Shown: positions 32,342 to 40,677 of the stretch, in pieces
How positions within the stretch are numbered: the first letter of the stretch is position 1
How the letters are laid out: each line of letters begins with the position of its first letter
Origin: Villigracilis sp024434165
GTDB lineage: Bacteria; Chloroflexota; Anaerolineae; Anaerolineales; Villigracilaceae
DNA length: 64,000 bases
Assembly: GCA_030263665.1 (NCBI GenBank)
Contig: SZPK01000027.1
Span: forward strand, 13,175 to 77,174
Direction: 5' to 3'
The notes under the pieces: model-generated
Database searches by the model: none
Seen by the model: only the letters and a program-made list of their open reading frames with translations
Told to the model about the DNA's origin: nothing
Translations under genes and position numbers: made by a program

Positions 32342-32804
32342 CCTGTATCTCAGCCTCGGTTCGAACATCGAGCCGGAGGTCAATCTTCCCAAAGCCGTTC
32401 AAATGCTGCGGGAGGTCGGGAAGGTGGAAGCCATCTCTTCGGTGTGGGAAACGGAATCGGTCGGGTTCGACGGACCGAATTTTCTGAACGCCTGCGTCAT
32501 ATTCCTCTCTCCGCTCGAACCCGTTGAATTCAAGGAAAAAATCATCCGCCCGATCGAAGCGAGGCTGGAGCGTGTGCGCAGTTCGGAAAAGAACGCGCCG
32601 CGCACAATAGACATTGACATCGTGCTGTGCGGCAGCCAGCCGCTCAACACGGATTTCTGGGAATACGCCTTCGTCGTCGTCCCGCTGGCGGAATTGATTC
32701 CCGATTTTGCGCACCCAGCCAGAGGGGAGGCAATTGCCCGGGTTGCTGCGCAGGTTCGAGGTCAGGTGTGGATGCGGAAACGGGGTGATGTATCCCTTCA
32801 ATGA
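32334..32804 (+). CDS. folK: HPPK, 6-hydroxymethyl-dihydropterin pyrophosphokinase
   Basis: 156 aa. LYLSLGSNIEPEVNL at the start and RTIDIDIVLCG (PROSITE-like HPPK motif with the two Asp that bind Mg-ATP) in the middle; then VVVPLAELIPDF. Next folate step after FolB, whose gene it overlaps. ATG 32334. Confidence 0.92.
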   Translation: MNSLYLSLGSNIEPEVNLPKAVQMLREVGKVEAISSVWETESVGFDGPNFLNACVIFLSPLEPVEFKEKIIRPIEARLERVRSSEKNAPRTIDIDIVLCGSQPLNTDFWEYAFVVVPLAELIPDFAHPARGEAIARVAAQVRGQVWMRKRGDVSLQ

Positions 32805-32899
32805 ATTACGTCATGGAGTCAGCCTGCTTGCCGGCAAATTTCAGGAGAAAATGCCGCCACGCGACGCTCCCAGAGCCCATAGTTATTACGGCAGTCTCC

Positions 32900-33535
32900 T
32901 TATATCCGCAATGGTTCCGCGCCGCGGTCGAGATGGTCCAGAAATTCCTGGCGGGTGTTGATGCTCTTGCGGAAACTTCCAAGCATCGAAGAGGTGGTCA
33001 TGCGGGCGTCGTGCTTTTTCACGCCGCGCATCATGGCGCACAGATGCAAGCCCTCCACCACCACCCCTACGCCCTGCGGTTGGAGCAGGTCCATGAGGAA
33101 ATCTGCGATCTGGCGCGTCATGCGTTCCTGCACTTGCAGGCGGCGCGCGTACATATCCACAATGCGCGGAATCTTCGAGAGCCCAATGACCTGCCCGCTG
33201 GGGATATATGCCACATGGGCGCGCCCCATGAACGGCAGCATGTGATGCTCGCACAGGCTGAAAAATTCGATGTCGCGCACAATGACCATGTCGTCATAGG
33301 TCACGTTGAAGATCGCGCCGTTGACGAGTTTTTTCACGTCCGCGCGGTAGCCGCTCAGCAGTTCGGGGTACATGCGCGCCACCCGCCTGGGCGTGTTGAC
33401 CAGCCCCTCACGGTTCGGGTCTTCGCCAAACGCGGCAAGCATCGAGCGAACGGCTTCCTCAATGGAGCTCGTGTCAATTTCCTCGTTGAAGGTTGGGCGC
33501 TCGTCGAAATCTTCGTTCATTTCGGGGTTTTGCAT
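32900..33535 (-). CDS. folE: GTP cyclohydrolase I
   Basis: 211 aa. First step of pterin synthesis. Zinc/active-site segments: FFSLCEHHMLPFMGRAHVAY (Cys and His), GLSKIPRIVDMYARRLQVQER and GLHLCAMMRGVKK (second Cys). ATG 33535 is chosen over 33541 because GGAG would lie too close to the latter. Convergent with folBK. Confidence 0.93.
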   Translation of the reverse strand: MQNPEMNEDFDERPTFNEEIDTSSIEEAVRSMLAAFGEDPNREGLVNTPRRVARMYPELLSGYRADVKKLVNGAIFNVTYDDMVIVRDIEFFSLCEHHMLPFMGRAHVAYIPSGQVIGLSKIPRIVDMYARRLQVQERMTRQIADFLMDLLQPQGVGVVVEGLHLCAMMRGVKKHDARMTTSSMLGSFRKSINTRQEFLDHLDRGAEPLRI

Positions 33536-33638
33536 GTTCATCTCCGGCGATCAAGGTGGTCGGCATGATTTTATCTGATTTGAGGGAAGGGATGACAGGG
33601 TAAAATAGCGGGCAAATCCCTTACGAACAGGAAACCAG

Positions 33639-34091
33639 ATGACGGAGAACAAGGAACTTTATGTGAAGAGCGGACTCTTTGGGGGCGCGCTGGGCGGAAT
33701 TTTTGGAGCGGTCCTCGGCGCCGCCACCGGCGCTTTGAGCGGCATGTGGAGCGGCGTGCAATTGACAGCGCTGGCTGGGGTGATTCTCGGCGCAGTGACC
33801 GGGGCGCTCACCGGCGCGTTGACCGTCCGCACGGCGGGCGCAACGGGCGGGGTCAGCGTAGGCGCATATACGGGCATGGCGCTGGGCGCGTTCGCCGGGC
33901 TGCTCGCGGGCATTTTCATCCCGGAATCGTTCCGCGTGAATGTGCTTGCGCTCGATGTGCTGATTTTGAACGTGATCATGCAGGGGCGTTTTGAGATGAT
34001 CACCCTGGGCGGTTTTCTGCTTTCGATCCTCGGAACGGCGGTGGGCGCATGGGTGGGCGGACGCAACCTTAAGCCGCGCGAATTGCAGTAA
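33639..34091 (+). CDS. Glycine-zipper membrane protein
   Basis: 150 aa, strongly Gly/Ala-rich with repeated GxxxG/GxxxA packing motifs (GGALGGIFGAVLGAATGALSG) and four hydrophobic stretches. Likely an integral membrane protein; a similar architecture occurs in 'glycine zipper' envelope proteins. Function unknown. Closed by a terminator at 34134-34178. Confidence 0.65.
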   Translation: MTENKELYVKSGLFGGALGGIFGAVLGAATGALSGMWSGVQLTALAGVILGAVTGALTGALTVRTAGATGGVSVGAYTGMALGAFAGLLAGIFIPESFRVNVLALDVLILNVIMQGRFEMITLGGFLLSILGTAVGAWVGGRNLKPRELQ

Positions 34092-34133
34092 CCCTTCAAA
34101 CGTTCCCGAAATTCCATCCCGCCCGATGGAAAC

Positions 34134-34178
34134 AAAAAGGCATCGCCGCCAGAGACAGCGATGCCTTTTATCTTTTTG
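34134..34178 (+). terminator. Terminator after the glycine-zipper gene
   Basis: AAAAAGGCATCGC, 11-base loop, GCGATGCCTTTTATCTTTTT. Confidence 0.85.
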
Positions 34179-34296
34179 GCTCTCCCGTAATTAACGGGAA
34201 AGAGCCTAACCACAAAGGGCACCAAATATACAAAGGAGGGAAAAGGCGTCCACTTTACAGGCGTTTTTCCTTCGTGATCGTCGTGTCCTTAGTGTT

Positions 34297-34472
34297 TAAG
34301 AGAGTGTTTTATAAATCACAATTCACCACAGACACCGCACACTGCGTTCGGTGCAAGTGTAAACGCGGATGAATGTTGATTTTTGACGGAAACGTCAATT
34401 TAAGTGCTTTAAATCCAATTTATCTGTGTTCATCTGTGGTTATAAACGAATTTCAAAACACTTTCTAAAAGA
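34297..34472. repeat. Nested inverted repeat in a gene-free stretch
   Basis: Outer arms AGAGTGTTTTATAA and TTTCAAAACACTTTCT, inner arms CACCACAGACAC and TCTGTGTTCATCTGTGGT. The 34179-34560 stretch holds no gene; it is AT-richer than its surroundings and made of such folds. Confidence 0.5.
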
Positions 34473-34560
34473 GTTTTCCCGTTAAAAACGGTAGAACCTT
34501 CTTTTTTCAAACAGGTTGTCATCTCAACCGGCGATCATCGCCGTCCAGGATCATCGTTTC

Positions 34561-35823
34561 CTACGGCGTCGGCGTGGATGTGACGGTTGGCGGGATGGAC
34601 GTATCCGTAATGGTGGGCGCTGCCGTGGGCGTCTCCAGGGTCGGCATCGTGGTGACCGTCGCTGTAAACGTGACAGTCGGCGGAAGGGGCGTATCGGCAA
34701 AGGTGGGCGCTGCCGTGGGCGTTTCCAGCGTCGGCAGTGTGGCGGCTGTCGCCGTTTCGGTAAATGCGGGTGAGTCTACGGAAGCGGCGGGCGCGCTTGT
34801 TTCGATGATGTTGCCGATCAGAGTCACGCCTGCGCGGTTGCGGATCCACGGTTCGTTGAAATAGGTGTTCCTCTTGATGACGACATTCGAATTTTTATTA
34901 TTATCCAGCGAAACGCCCTTCGCCTGACCGGACGGGATATAGTTGTTACTGATCTCCACATTCGTCAGCGTCCCGCCGACGTAACTGGCAAACACGATGA
35001 CGCCGTCCGAGCAATTCTTGACCGTGTTGCCGGAAACGACGATGTCGCGCAGCTGCGCGCCCCAGCCCGAATAGTATTCCTCACCCAGGGCAATTCCCTT
35101 GGGATTCCCATGCGGCTTTGTGCAATAGGAGTTGTTGTCCAGCACCTGCACATAACTTGAGTTATCAACATAGATGTTCACGTTCTTGTTGTCGTACACC
35201 GTATTACCCTGGATGAGGACGTTTCGGCTCATCGTGGCGGCGATGCCCTCGCCGCAGTTTTTATACACCTTGTTGTTGCGGATGATCACATTCGACGAGC
35301 CTCTTTCCGCCTTGATGGCGGAGCCCCAGCGCCCATTGCCGCACGTAATCACGCCGTCTGAGATCGTGCCGTTCTCCAAAATGGAGTGGTGGACAACGTT
35401 TTTCTCGATGGTGACGTATTTCCCCGCGACAAAAATGGCGTGCGACCACGTGCGGGTCACGGTAAACCCGCGCACCACCACATTTTGCACCGTTGCCGGA
35501 ATTGTGATTCCGCTATGCGCGGTTGTTTTAATGACCGCCTTCCGCCCTTCGAGGGTGATGCCGCTCTTCGACACCACCACCTGCTCTTTGTAGGTCCCCG
35601 CCAGGGCGACGATCACATCGCCGGCAGACGCCCGGCTAATGGCTCTTTTGAAAGTCTTGCACGGAGCCGAAAGAGTGCAGGGATTGAGGTTGCTGCCCGT
35701 CGGGCTGACGTAATAGGTTTTCGGAGCCAGCCCCGAAGCAGTTGCATAGACGCTGCGATAACTCACAAGCGTCATGACCATCGCAACGAACACGCTTATG
35801 AATTGCACTGTCCTTTTCATCAT
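34561..35823 (-). CDS. Secreted right-handed beta-helix protein with Thr-rich tail
   Basis: 420 aa. Signal peptide (MMKRTVQFISVFVAMVMTL...YATA). DUF1565-like entry YYVSPTGSNLNPCTLSAPC, then parallel beta-helix rungs (VVVRGFTVTRT, VIIRNNKVYKNCGEG, VLIQGNTVYDNKNVNIY, IVVSGNTVKNCSDGVIVF). The C-terminus is two copies of a TLETPTAAPTxxDT repeat of low complexity. Such folds bind or cleave polysaccharides; no catalytic residues can be assigned. Start 35823 has AAAGGA upstream. Confidence 0.8.
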   Translation of the reverse strand: MMKRTVQFISVFVAMVMTLVSYRSVYATASGLAPKTYYVSPTGSNLNPCTLSAPCKTFKRAISRASAGDVIVALAGTYKEQVVVSKSGITLEGRKAVIKTTAHSGITIPATVQNVVVRGFTVTRTWSHAIFVAGKYVTIEKNVVHHSILENGTISDGVITCGNGRWGSAIKAERGSSNVIIRNNKVYKNCGEGIAATMSRNVLIQGNTVYDNKNVNIYVDNSSYVQVLDNNSYCTKPHGNPKGIALGEEYYSGWGAQLRDIVVSGNTVKNCSDGVIVFASYVGGTLTNVEISNNYIPSGQAKGVSLDNNKNSNVVIKRNTYFNEPWIRNRAGVTLIGNIIETSAPAASVDSPAFTETATAATLPTLETPTAAPTFADTPLPPTVTFTATVTTMPTLETPTAAPTITDTSIPPTVTSTPTP

Positions 35824-36117
35824 CTTATTCCTTTCAGAGCGAAGATTGCCGCATGTTGGGCGGCACATCAGATTGTTCCCCCGCAGGGTAACATTTTGGT
35901 CGTTAAAAAACGGGGTTTTCGACCATGACCGGAGTACTACTCCCGTTCGCACTTCTGTAAGGCTTTCAAATCGGCAAGGATTCGATTGGAATTCCCCGCA
36001 GGTTCGTTTTTCAAAAATCAGGATACGCGAAATTTAATCCAACTCTTACAACCGCTGAAAGGCGGGGAACCGCGCAATTGCCTCGAAAAATACGGTAAGA
36101 TAGGCAGACAAAAACCG

Positions 36118-36948
36118 ATGAACCCATCCATGCTTGAACTTTCCAACACCCGCTTTGCATTTCTGGATGTCGAAACCACGGGACTTTCCCCCTGGTTTGG
36201 AGACCGCATCTGCCAGACAGCCATCATCCTCACCGAGGGCAGGCGCATCAAACGGACCCTTGACCTGCTCATCAACCCCGAGCGTGAGCTTTCGCCGTCG
36301 GCGGTTCACGTCAACGGATTGAACGAGGACGAGCTGCAGACCGCGCCGCGCTTTGCCGAGGTCGCCAGCCAATTGGACGAAGCGTTGAAAGATTGCGTGG
36401 TGGTCTGTCACAACGCCAAATTCGACCTTCAATTTCTCGATAACGAATACCGCAAACTGGGACGCACCATCGAATTCCCCAACCTGATAGACACCCTCCT
36501 GCTGGCGCGGGATTATTACGACCTGCCCTCCTACAGCCTGAACCACCTCGCCCGGGATTTCCGGGTCGCGGCAAATATCCAGGGCTCGCGCGCCCTCGCC
36601 GACGCCATCACCGTGAAAAACCTCTTCTTTGCAATGACCGATTCGCTCAAGTCCATCGGTAAATCGCTCGACGACCTGATCGGCATCTACAACTCCCCCG
36701 CCTGGCCCCGGGAGGGCGTATATCTCCCCACCGAACTGAGCGAAGCCATCCACAGCGGCAGGCGCCTGTTCATCAAGTACATGGATAAGGACGGCGAAAC
36801 CTCCGAACGCTGGATTACCCCAAAGGAGGTCATCGGCCTGGCAGACTACATTTACCTGCAAGCCTTCTGTCACACCCGCGAAGCCGAGCGCACCTTCCGG
36901 CTGGACCGGGTCATCGAGTTTGCGGTGGAGGTGGAGGCGGAGAAGTAG
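36118..36948 (+). CDS. DnaQ-type 3'-5' exonuclease fused to a WYL-like domain
   Basis: 276 aa. Residues about 8-170: DEDDh exonuclease with FLDVETTGLSPW (ExoI, Asp/Glu), CHNAKFDLQFLDNEY (ExoII) and GSRALADAITV (ExoIII, Asp; His replaced or shifted). Residues about 205-276: RRLFIKYMDKDGETSERW...YLQAFCHTREAERTFRLDRV, the layout of a WYL ligand-sensing domain. WYL domains usually regulate transcription or defence effectors. ATG 36118; second ATG at 36130 is possible. Confidence 0.8.
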   Translation: MNPSMLELSNTRFAFLDVETTGLSPWFGDRICQTAIILTEGRRIKRTLDLLINPERELSPSAVHVNGLNEDELQTAPRFAEVASQLDEALKDCVVVCHNAKFDLQFLDNEYRKLGRTIEFPNLIDTLLLARDYYDLPSYSLNHLARDFRVAANIQGSRALADAITVKNLFFAMTDSLKSIGKSLDDLIGIYNSPAWPREGVYLPTELSEAIHSGRRLFIKYMDKDGETSERWITPKEVIGLADYIYLQAFCHTREAERTFRLDRVIEFAVEVEAEK

Positions 36949-36973
36949 GCGGTAGTGGGTTTGTGTAAATGAT

Positions 36974-36998
36974 GTAGAGCGAGATAGCCTCTCGCTCT
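36974..36998 (+). repeat. GTAG-type REP, solitary copy
   Basis: GTAG then AGCGAGATAGCCTCTCGCT, almost the sequence of the RAYT-flanking REP at 936-959, here between two convergent genes. Confidence 0.7.
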
Positions 36999-37055
36999 AT
37001 GGGCATGATCATTGACGTTCTGATCCATTTGGCGCAGCGCACTGCGTAACGCCAG

Positions 37056-38645
37056 TTAGTCATAGTAATACTGCGAGCAGGGATATTCTTTGCCCGAGGG
37101 CGCGACGGCTTGAAGGGGCCATTCGGAATCCACGATTTCGTATTCGTCAATTACATCTTTTACCGAAGCGAGGGCGTTATCCGCGTTGAGGCGGGCAAAA
37201 TGGAAGGACTGCCAGGAATCGTCACGGTTCCCCGACCCGCGCTGGTAACGGATGCAGGCCAGGGCGGCGGCAACCTTCTGATGGACGGAATCAGGCAGGG
37301 TCGGAGTCTGAAGCGCAGCCACCAGGGGCGGGATGGCGTCATCGGAGAGTTGGATGAAGTACTGGGAGTCCAAATCCTCCACAGCGTTCCCGTTCAGTTC
37401 GCGCCGGATGTTCTGATTCACAATGAAGGCATCCGCGTTGAGGATGGGGAGCGAGGCGGCAAACCCAAACGAGGCGAGGAGCATGGCAAAGGCAAACATG
37501 CGTTCCCTGCGGAGGATTTCGAGCGCGATGGTGGCGACGAGGAGCAAGCCGATCCAGACCAGGAAGATGTGCGTGTACGTGCGCAGGCGTGAGAAGCCGT
37601 ATGCCAGTTCGTACAGGGTAAGGCGCTGATACGCGGAAACGAGCATCACCAGCAGGAGGGCAACCAACGCAACGCCCAAACCGGAATAGATTCTTCGCCG
37701 GGTTTCGGTTTCGCGTTTGGTGATGACGTTGAGGGTGAAAAGCATCATCAGGGAAAAGAACGCCACAGCGACCAGTTCGCCGAAGCCGCGGCGGGCATAC
37801 TCGGAGTATGTGTAGCCTTCCACGTTGATGTTGGCTGCGCCGCCGAAGAAATACTGAAACTGGATGACGACAAAGACGGCAAAGAGCGCGACCACGCTCC
37901 CCAGCACTATGACCGCTTCGATGAAGCCGAGGAACGGCGCAACGACCGGTTTGTCAATGCCGATGAGTTTTTCGTCCTTGGACTCGGACGATGCGTGCAG
38001 CATGACCCCTGCCAGCGCGTACCCGATGACAAGAATATAAATCAGGCGGAAGATGTATTCGGGCAGTTTTTCGAGTTTGAACAGTTCGATGAAATCCTCC
38101 AGCCGTTGACCGAAGACCACATCCGCCGAGGCGAGCAGGGCGGCGAAGATTGCCACAACGGGCAGGGCGATGACCAAGCCGCGCAGGATGGGCATGAAGT
38201 TGTAGCGCGGCGGTTTGACGCCCGCTTCGGCTTGCGCCTTATGGACCTCGGTTGTGAAGGCGATGGGGCGGGCGATCATGCTGCCCGTCAAGCCGAGCAA
38301 TTTGGCGAAGTAATCCGCCAGGGAATACTGCGTCCAGCGCCCGCCGAGATAGGTGCCGGCAAGGATGGTGAGCGTAAGCATTGTGAAGGTATAGGCAAGG
38401 AAGGTGGTCATCGGCTCGGCACGGATGAAGGTGACGGCGGCGAAGAAACCGAAGAGCGGAATCAGGTACAGGGCGGAGCGATGCGGGCGAAGTCCCTCGC
38501 TCAATAAGAGGTAGAACGCCGCGAGCAGACCAGCCGTCCAAAAAATGGCAAAGTTAACGCCGGGGGAATTCTCCCAAAATAGAAAGTCAAAAAGCCAGCC
38601 GAGGGCAAGGACAACGATCCAGAGTTTGTTGGGTTTGGTTTTCAT
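37056..38645 (-). CDS. DUF4173/DUF4153-type multi-pass membrane protein
   Basis: 529 aa with about 12 hydrophobic helices across residues 1-400, then a soluble C-terminal domain of about 125 residues with Cys-Tyr-rich end. The segment NVEGYTYSEYARRGFGELV is the conserved signature of this family. In the C-terminal part, NADAFIVNQNIRRELNGNAVEDLDSQYF also agrees. Function unknown. Confidence 0.85.
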   Translation of the reverse strand: MKTKPNKLWIVVLALGWLFDFLFWENSPGVNFAIFWTAGLLAAFYLLLSEGLRPHRSALYLIPLFGFFAAVTFIRAEPMTTFLAYTFTMLTLTILAGTYLGGRWTQYSLADYFAKLLGLTGSMIARPIAFTTEVHKAQAEAGVKPPRYNFMPILRGLVIALPVVAIFAALLASADVVFGQRLEDFIELFKLEKLPEYIFRLIYILVIGYALAGVMLHASSESKDEKLIGIDKPVVAPFLGFIEAVIVLGSVVALFAVFVVIQFQYFFGGAANINVEGYTYSEYARRGFGELVAVAFFSLMMLFTLNVITKRETETRRRIYSGLGVALVALLLVMLVSAYQRLTLYELAYGFSRLRTYTHIFLVWIGLLLVATIALEILRRERMFAFAMLLASFGFAASLPILNADAFIVNQNIRRELNGNAVEDLDSQYFIQLSDDAIPPLVAALQTPTLPDSVHQKVAAALACIRYQRGSGNRDDSWQSFHFARLNADNALASVKDVIDEYEIVDSEWPLQAVAPSGKEYPCSQYYYD

Positions 38646-38797
38646 GACGACTCCTGTTTTTCAAGGGGCGCAAAGCCTCAGATGAAAGCGTTGGAAGGAT
38701 AGCCCGGCGAGGCTTGCGGAGACTCTCAAAAGGTATCAGTTTTTCAAATTAAGCCTCTTGCATAAATGCTCTTGCCCCCGTCGTTCGTTGGTATAAA

Positions 38798-38829
38798 TTG
38801 CTCCTTGCGCCGTCCCCGGCGGCGTGAGC
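38798..38829. repeat. GC-rich hairpin core, intergenic copy
   Basis: TTGCTCCTTGCGCCGTCCCCGGCGGCGTGAGCA, a short version of the palindromic core seen at 221-335 and 52448-52493. Confidence 0.5.
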
Positions 38830-38894
38830 ATTGTCATGTATGGCAGAGAATTGGCGGTAAGAATTACAGATTTGTGAGAATCGAAATCGGGCTA

Positions 38895-38923
38895 TTGACA
38901 TCCGATTTAAACTGTGCCATACT
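38895..38923 (+). promoter_or_regulatory. Sigma-70-type promoter of the small RNA/ORF
   Basis: TTGACA (38895-38900), 17-bp spacer, CATACT (38918-38923). Confidence 0.6.
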
Positions 38924-38982
38924 TCCGGCATCGTTTCGGGGGCAAGCAAATCGAATCGCCATCCTTATGAAAGGAGGAGGTG

Positions 38983-39039
38983 ATGTCTAACATGGATAGT
39001 AGTATCAAACCCAGCGCTGTGGCATCCCTCCTCAAGTAA
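38983..39039 (+). CDS. Candidate 18-codon small ORF in a structured transcript
   Basis: ATG at 38983 follows AAAGGAGGAGG, the strongest Shine-Dalgarno in the window, and a good promoter lies 60 bp upstream. It encodes MSNMDSSIKPSAVASLLK and stops at TAA. The ORF contains CCCTCCTC, complementary to its own Shine-Dalgarno, and GCGCTGTGGC (39014-39023) pairs perfectly with GCCACAGCGC (39048-39057) just after the stop. It could be a small protein, a leader peptide or a regulatory RNA. Confidence 0.45.
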   Translation: MSNMDSSIKPSAVASLLK

Positions 39040-39065
39040 TCAAGGAAGCCACAGCGCCCCACGAT

Positions 39066-39085
39066 TGCCGCCCGCAAGGGCGGCA
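39066..39085. terminator. Bidirectional hairpin
   Basis: TGCCGCCC GCAA GGGCGGCA, ends the small transcript and the convergent glycan cluster. T-run poor. Confidence 0.6.
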
Positions 39086-39092
39086 GTCTGGT

Positions 39093-40553
39093 TTAACGCG
39101 GTCTGTTTTGGGAATTCAATACCTGCAAGATAAACTCAGCCGTTCGTTTCCCCGAGCCTGCATCGGTAAAGGTAATTTCATCTTCGATGAATTTGCGGCG
39201 CTGGACGGAATCAATGGTGCGGTCTTTCAGATACAAATTCAGCGCCTCGCGCAGTTCATCCTCATTTGCCGCCACGCGCCCTGCTTTCGCATCGCGGAAA
39301 CGTTTGTGCGTGGGCCAGTCGCCGATCTCCTTGAGCGAAAGCGAAAACTTCTTCGGGTGATTCCAGCCGTTGGGCGAATCAATCACTGCGGCGACGATGG
39401 GCGTGTCATGCACGGCGGCTTCCACGACCATCGTCGAATAGACCGTGACGAACACATCCGAATATGCGAGCATGGACGACTTCTCGTCCATGTCTTCGCC
39501 GCCGTAGTAACCGAGCGAGCCGCCCAACGCCACCGGCTGGACGACATGCACGTGCGGATATTTCTTCTCTAATTCAAACACGCGCGCGCGTTCTTCGGCG
39601 AAGATTTTCGGCTTGTCTTGAAAGTGACTCGGGTGCAGGCGAATCAACAGTTGCGATGGCTCCGCCAGCGAATCAGACGAAACCAATTTCGCCAGCGCTT
39701 CGATGTTTGGAAAGTTCGGCGCAAAGTGGACGAAACTGCTGGCGTACGAAATCAACTTGCGCTTCGGGTCAAGCCCGTGCAGTTTGAAATATTCGTCGCG
39801 CGGCAGGAGCCACTGCTTGCGGAAATATCCGTCATAAGAGGGAATGCCGCCCACATGCACGCGCTCGGGGTTCCAGTCCGAGCCAAGCACCATTTCCTCT
39901 TTTTGCAGTTCAGACCAGCACGTTGCCCACTGCACATCCGCGCCGGAGATGTTGTACGACGATGAATTGTCCCAGCCGACGATGACGGTCATGTTTGGGA
40001 TGCCGCGTTTGGCGGATTCGCGCAACAGGTAACGATCCAACCTCCAGCCGGGAGTCGAAGCGATGACCATGTCGGGTTGGTATTTGTCGAGGAGGTCAGA
40101 ATACAGCCCCGGGGTCGGGGTGAAGCGGTTTTGCATCCGCACCAAGAGTCTGCGCGCCCAGCGAAAATTCCGCAGCAGGAGAATCATCAGCGCGGAGGGA
40201 ATCCAAATCCCCAAACGGAACTTCCACGAGTTCTCCGCCCAGACTTCCCAAATATGGCTGTCCATGGCTTCGGTGTTGATGCGGCGCGAGCCGCCGACGC
40301 GGCGCAGGTAGGCGAGCAGCCATTGCAGGCGGGGCTGAACTTTCTTTGCGTAGTCGTTCGCTTGTTTGAGGCGCAAGCCTTCGAAGATCAGACCAGGTTG
40401 CGCGAATCGCTGCGCGATCTTGTCTTTGGTTTCGTCATCGGTAAGGACGACGACTTCAACGCCTGCCTTGAGCAGCGTCGGGACGACGTCGCTTTGCAGG
40501 AAGTAGATGATTGCCATGCCGTGGTCGGCGGAGATGAAAATGCGTTTGATCAT
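39093..40553 (-). CDS. Putative GT-B glycosyl/glycerophosphotransferase
   Basis: 486 aa. Last gene of the glycan cluster. Two Rossmann-like halves; RLHPSHFQDKPK and the downstream DEKSSMLAYSDVFVTVYSTMVVEAA block match the donor-binding C-terminal half of CDP-glycerol glycerophosphotransferase/capsule synthesis proteins (my recognition, moderate). A hydrophobic helix near about 117-135 could anchor it to the membrane. RBS AAAAGGA before ATG 40553. The specific sugar or alditol is not inferable. Confidence 0.65.
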   Translation of the reverse strand: MIKRIFISADHGMAIIYFLQSDVVPTLLKAGVEVVVLTDDETKDKIAQRFAQPGLIFEGLRLKQANDYAKKVQPRLQWLLAYLRRVGGSRRINTEAMDSHIWEVWAENSWKFRLGIWIPSALMILLLRNFRWARRLLVRMQNRFTPTPGLYSDLLDKYQPDMVIASTPGWRLDRYLLRESAKRGIPNMTVIVGWDNSSSYNISGADVQWATCWSELQKEEMVLGSDWNPERVHVGGIPSYDGYFRKQWLLPRDEYFKLHGLDPKRKLISYASSFVHFAPNFPNIEALAKLVSSDSLAEPSQLLIRLHPSHFQDKPKIFAEERARVFELEKKYPHVHVVQPVALGGSLGYYGGEDMDEKSSMLAYSDVFVTVYSTMVVEAAVHDTPIVAAVIDSPNGWNHPKKFSLSLKEIGDWPTHKRFRDAKAGRVAANEDELREALNLYLKDRTIDSVQRRKFIEDEITFTDAGSGKRTAEFILQVLNSQNRPR

Positions 40554-40568
40554 AAATCCTTTTCAAGT

Positions 40569-40671
40569 GTCATTGCGAGCCGCAAAGCGGAGAAGCAATC
40601 TCGTATTTCATATTGGCGATTATTTGATGATGATTTAAGACTGCTTCAACCCCTTCAGGGTTTCGCAATGA
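40569..40671. repeat. TCATTGCGAG palindromic repeat, copy 2
   Basis: GTGTCATTGCGAGCCGCAAAGCGGAGAAGCAATCTC ... GGGTTTCGCAATGATAC (given in part). Fills the gap between two glycosyltransferase genes. Confidence 0.75.
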
Positions 40672-40677
40672 TACTGG

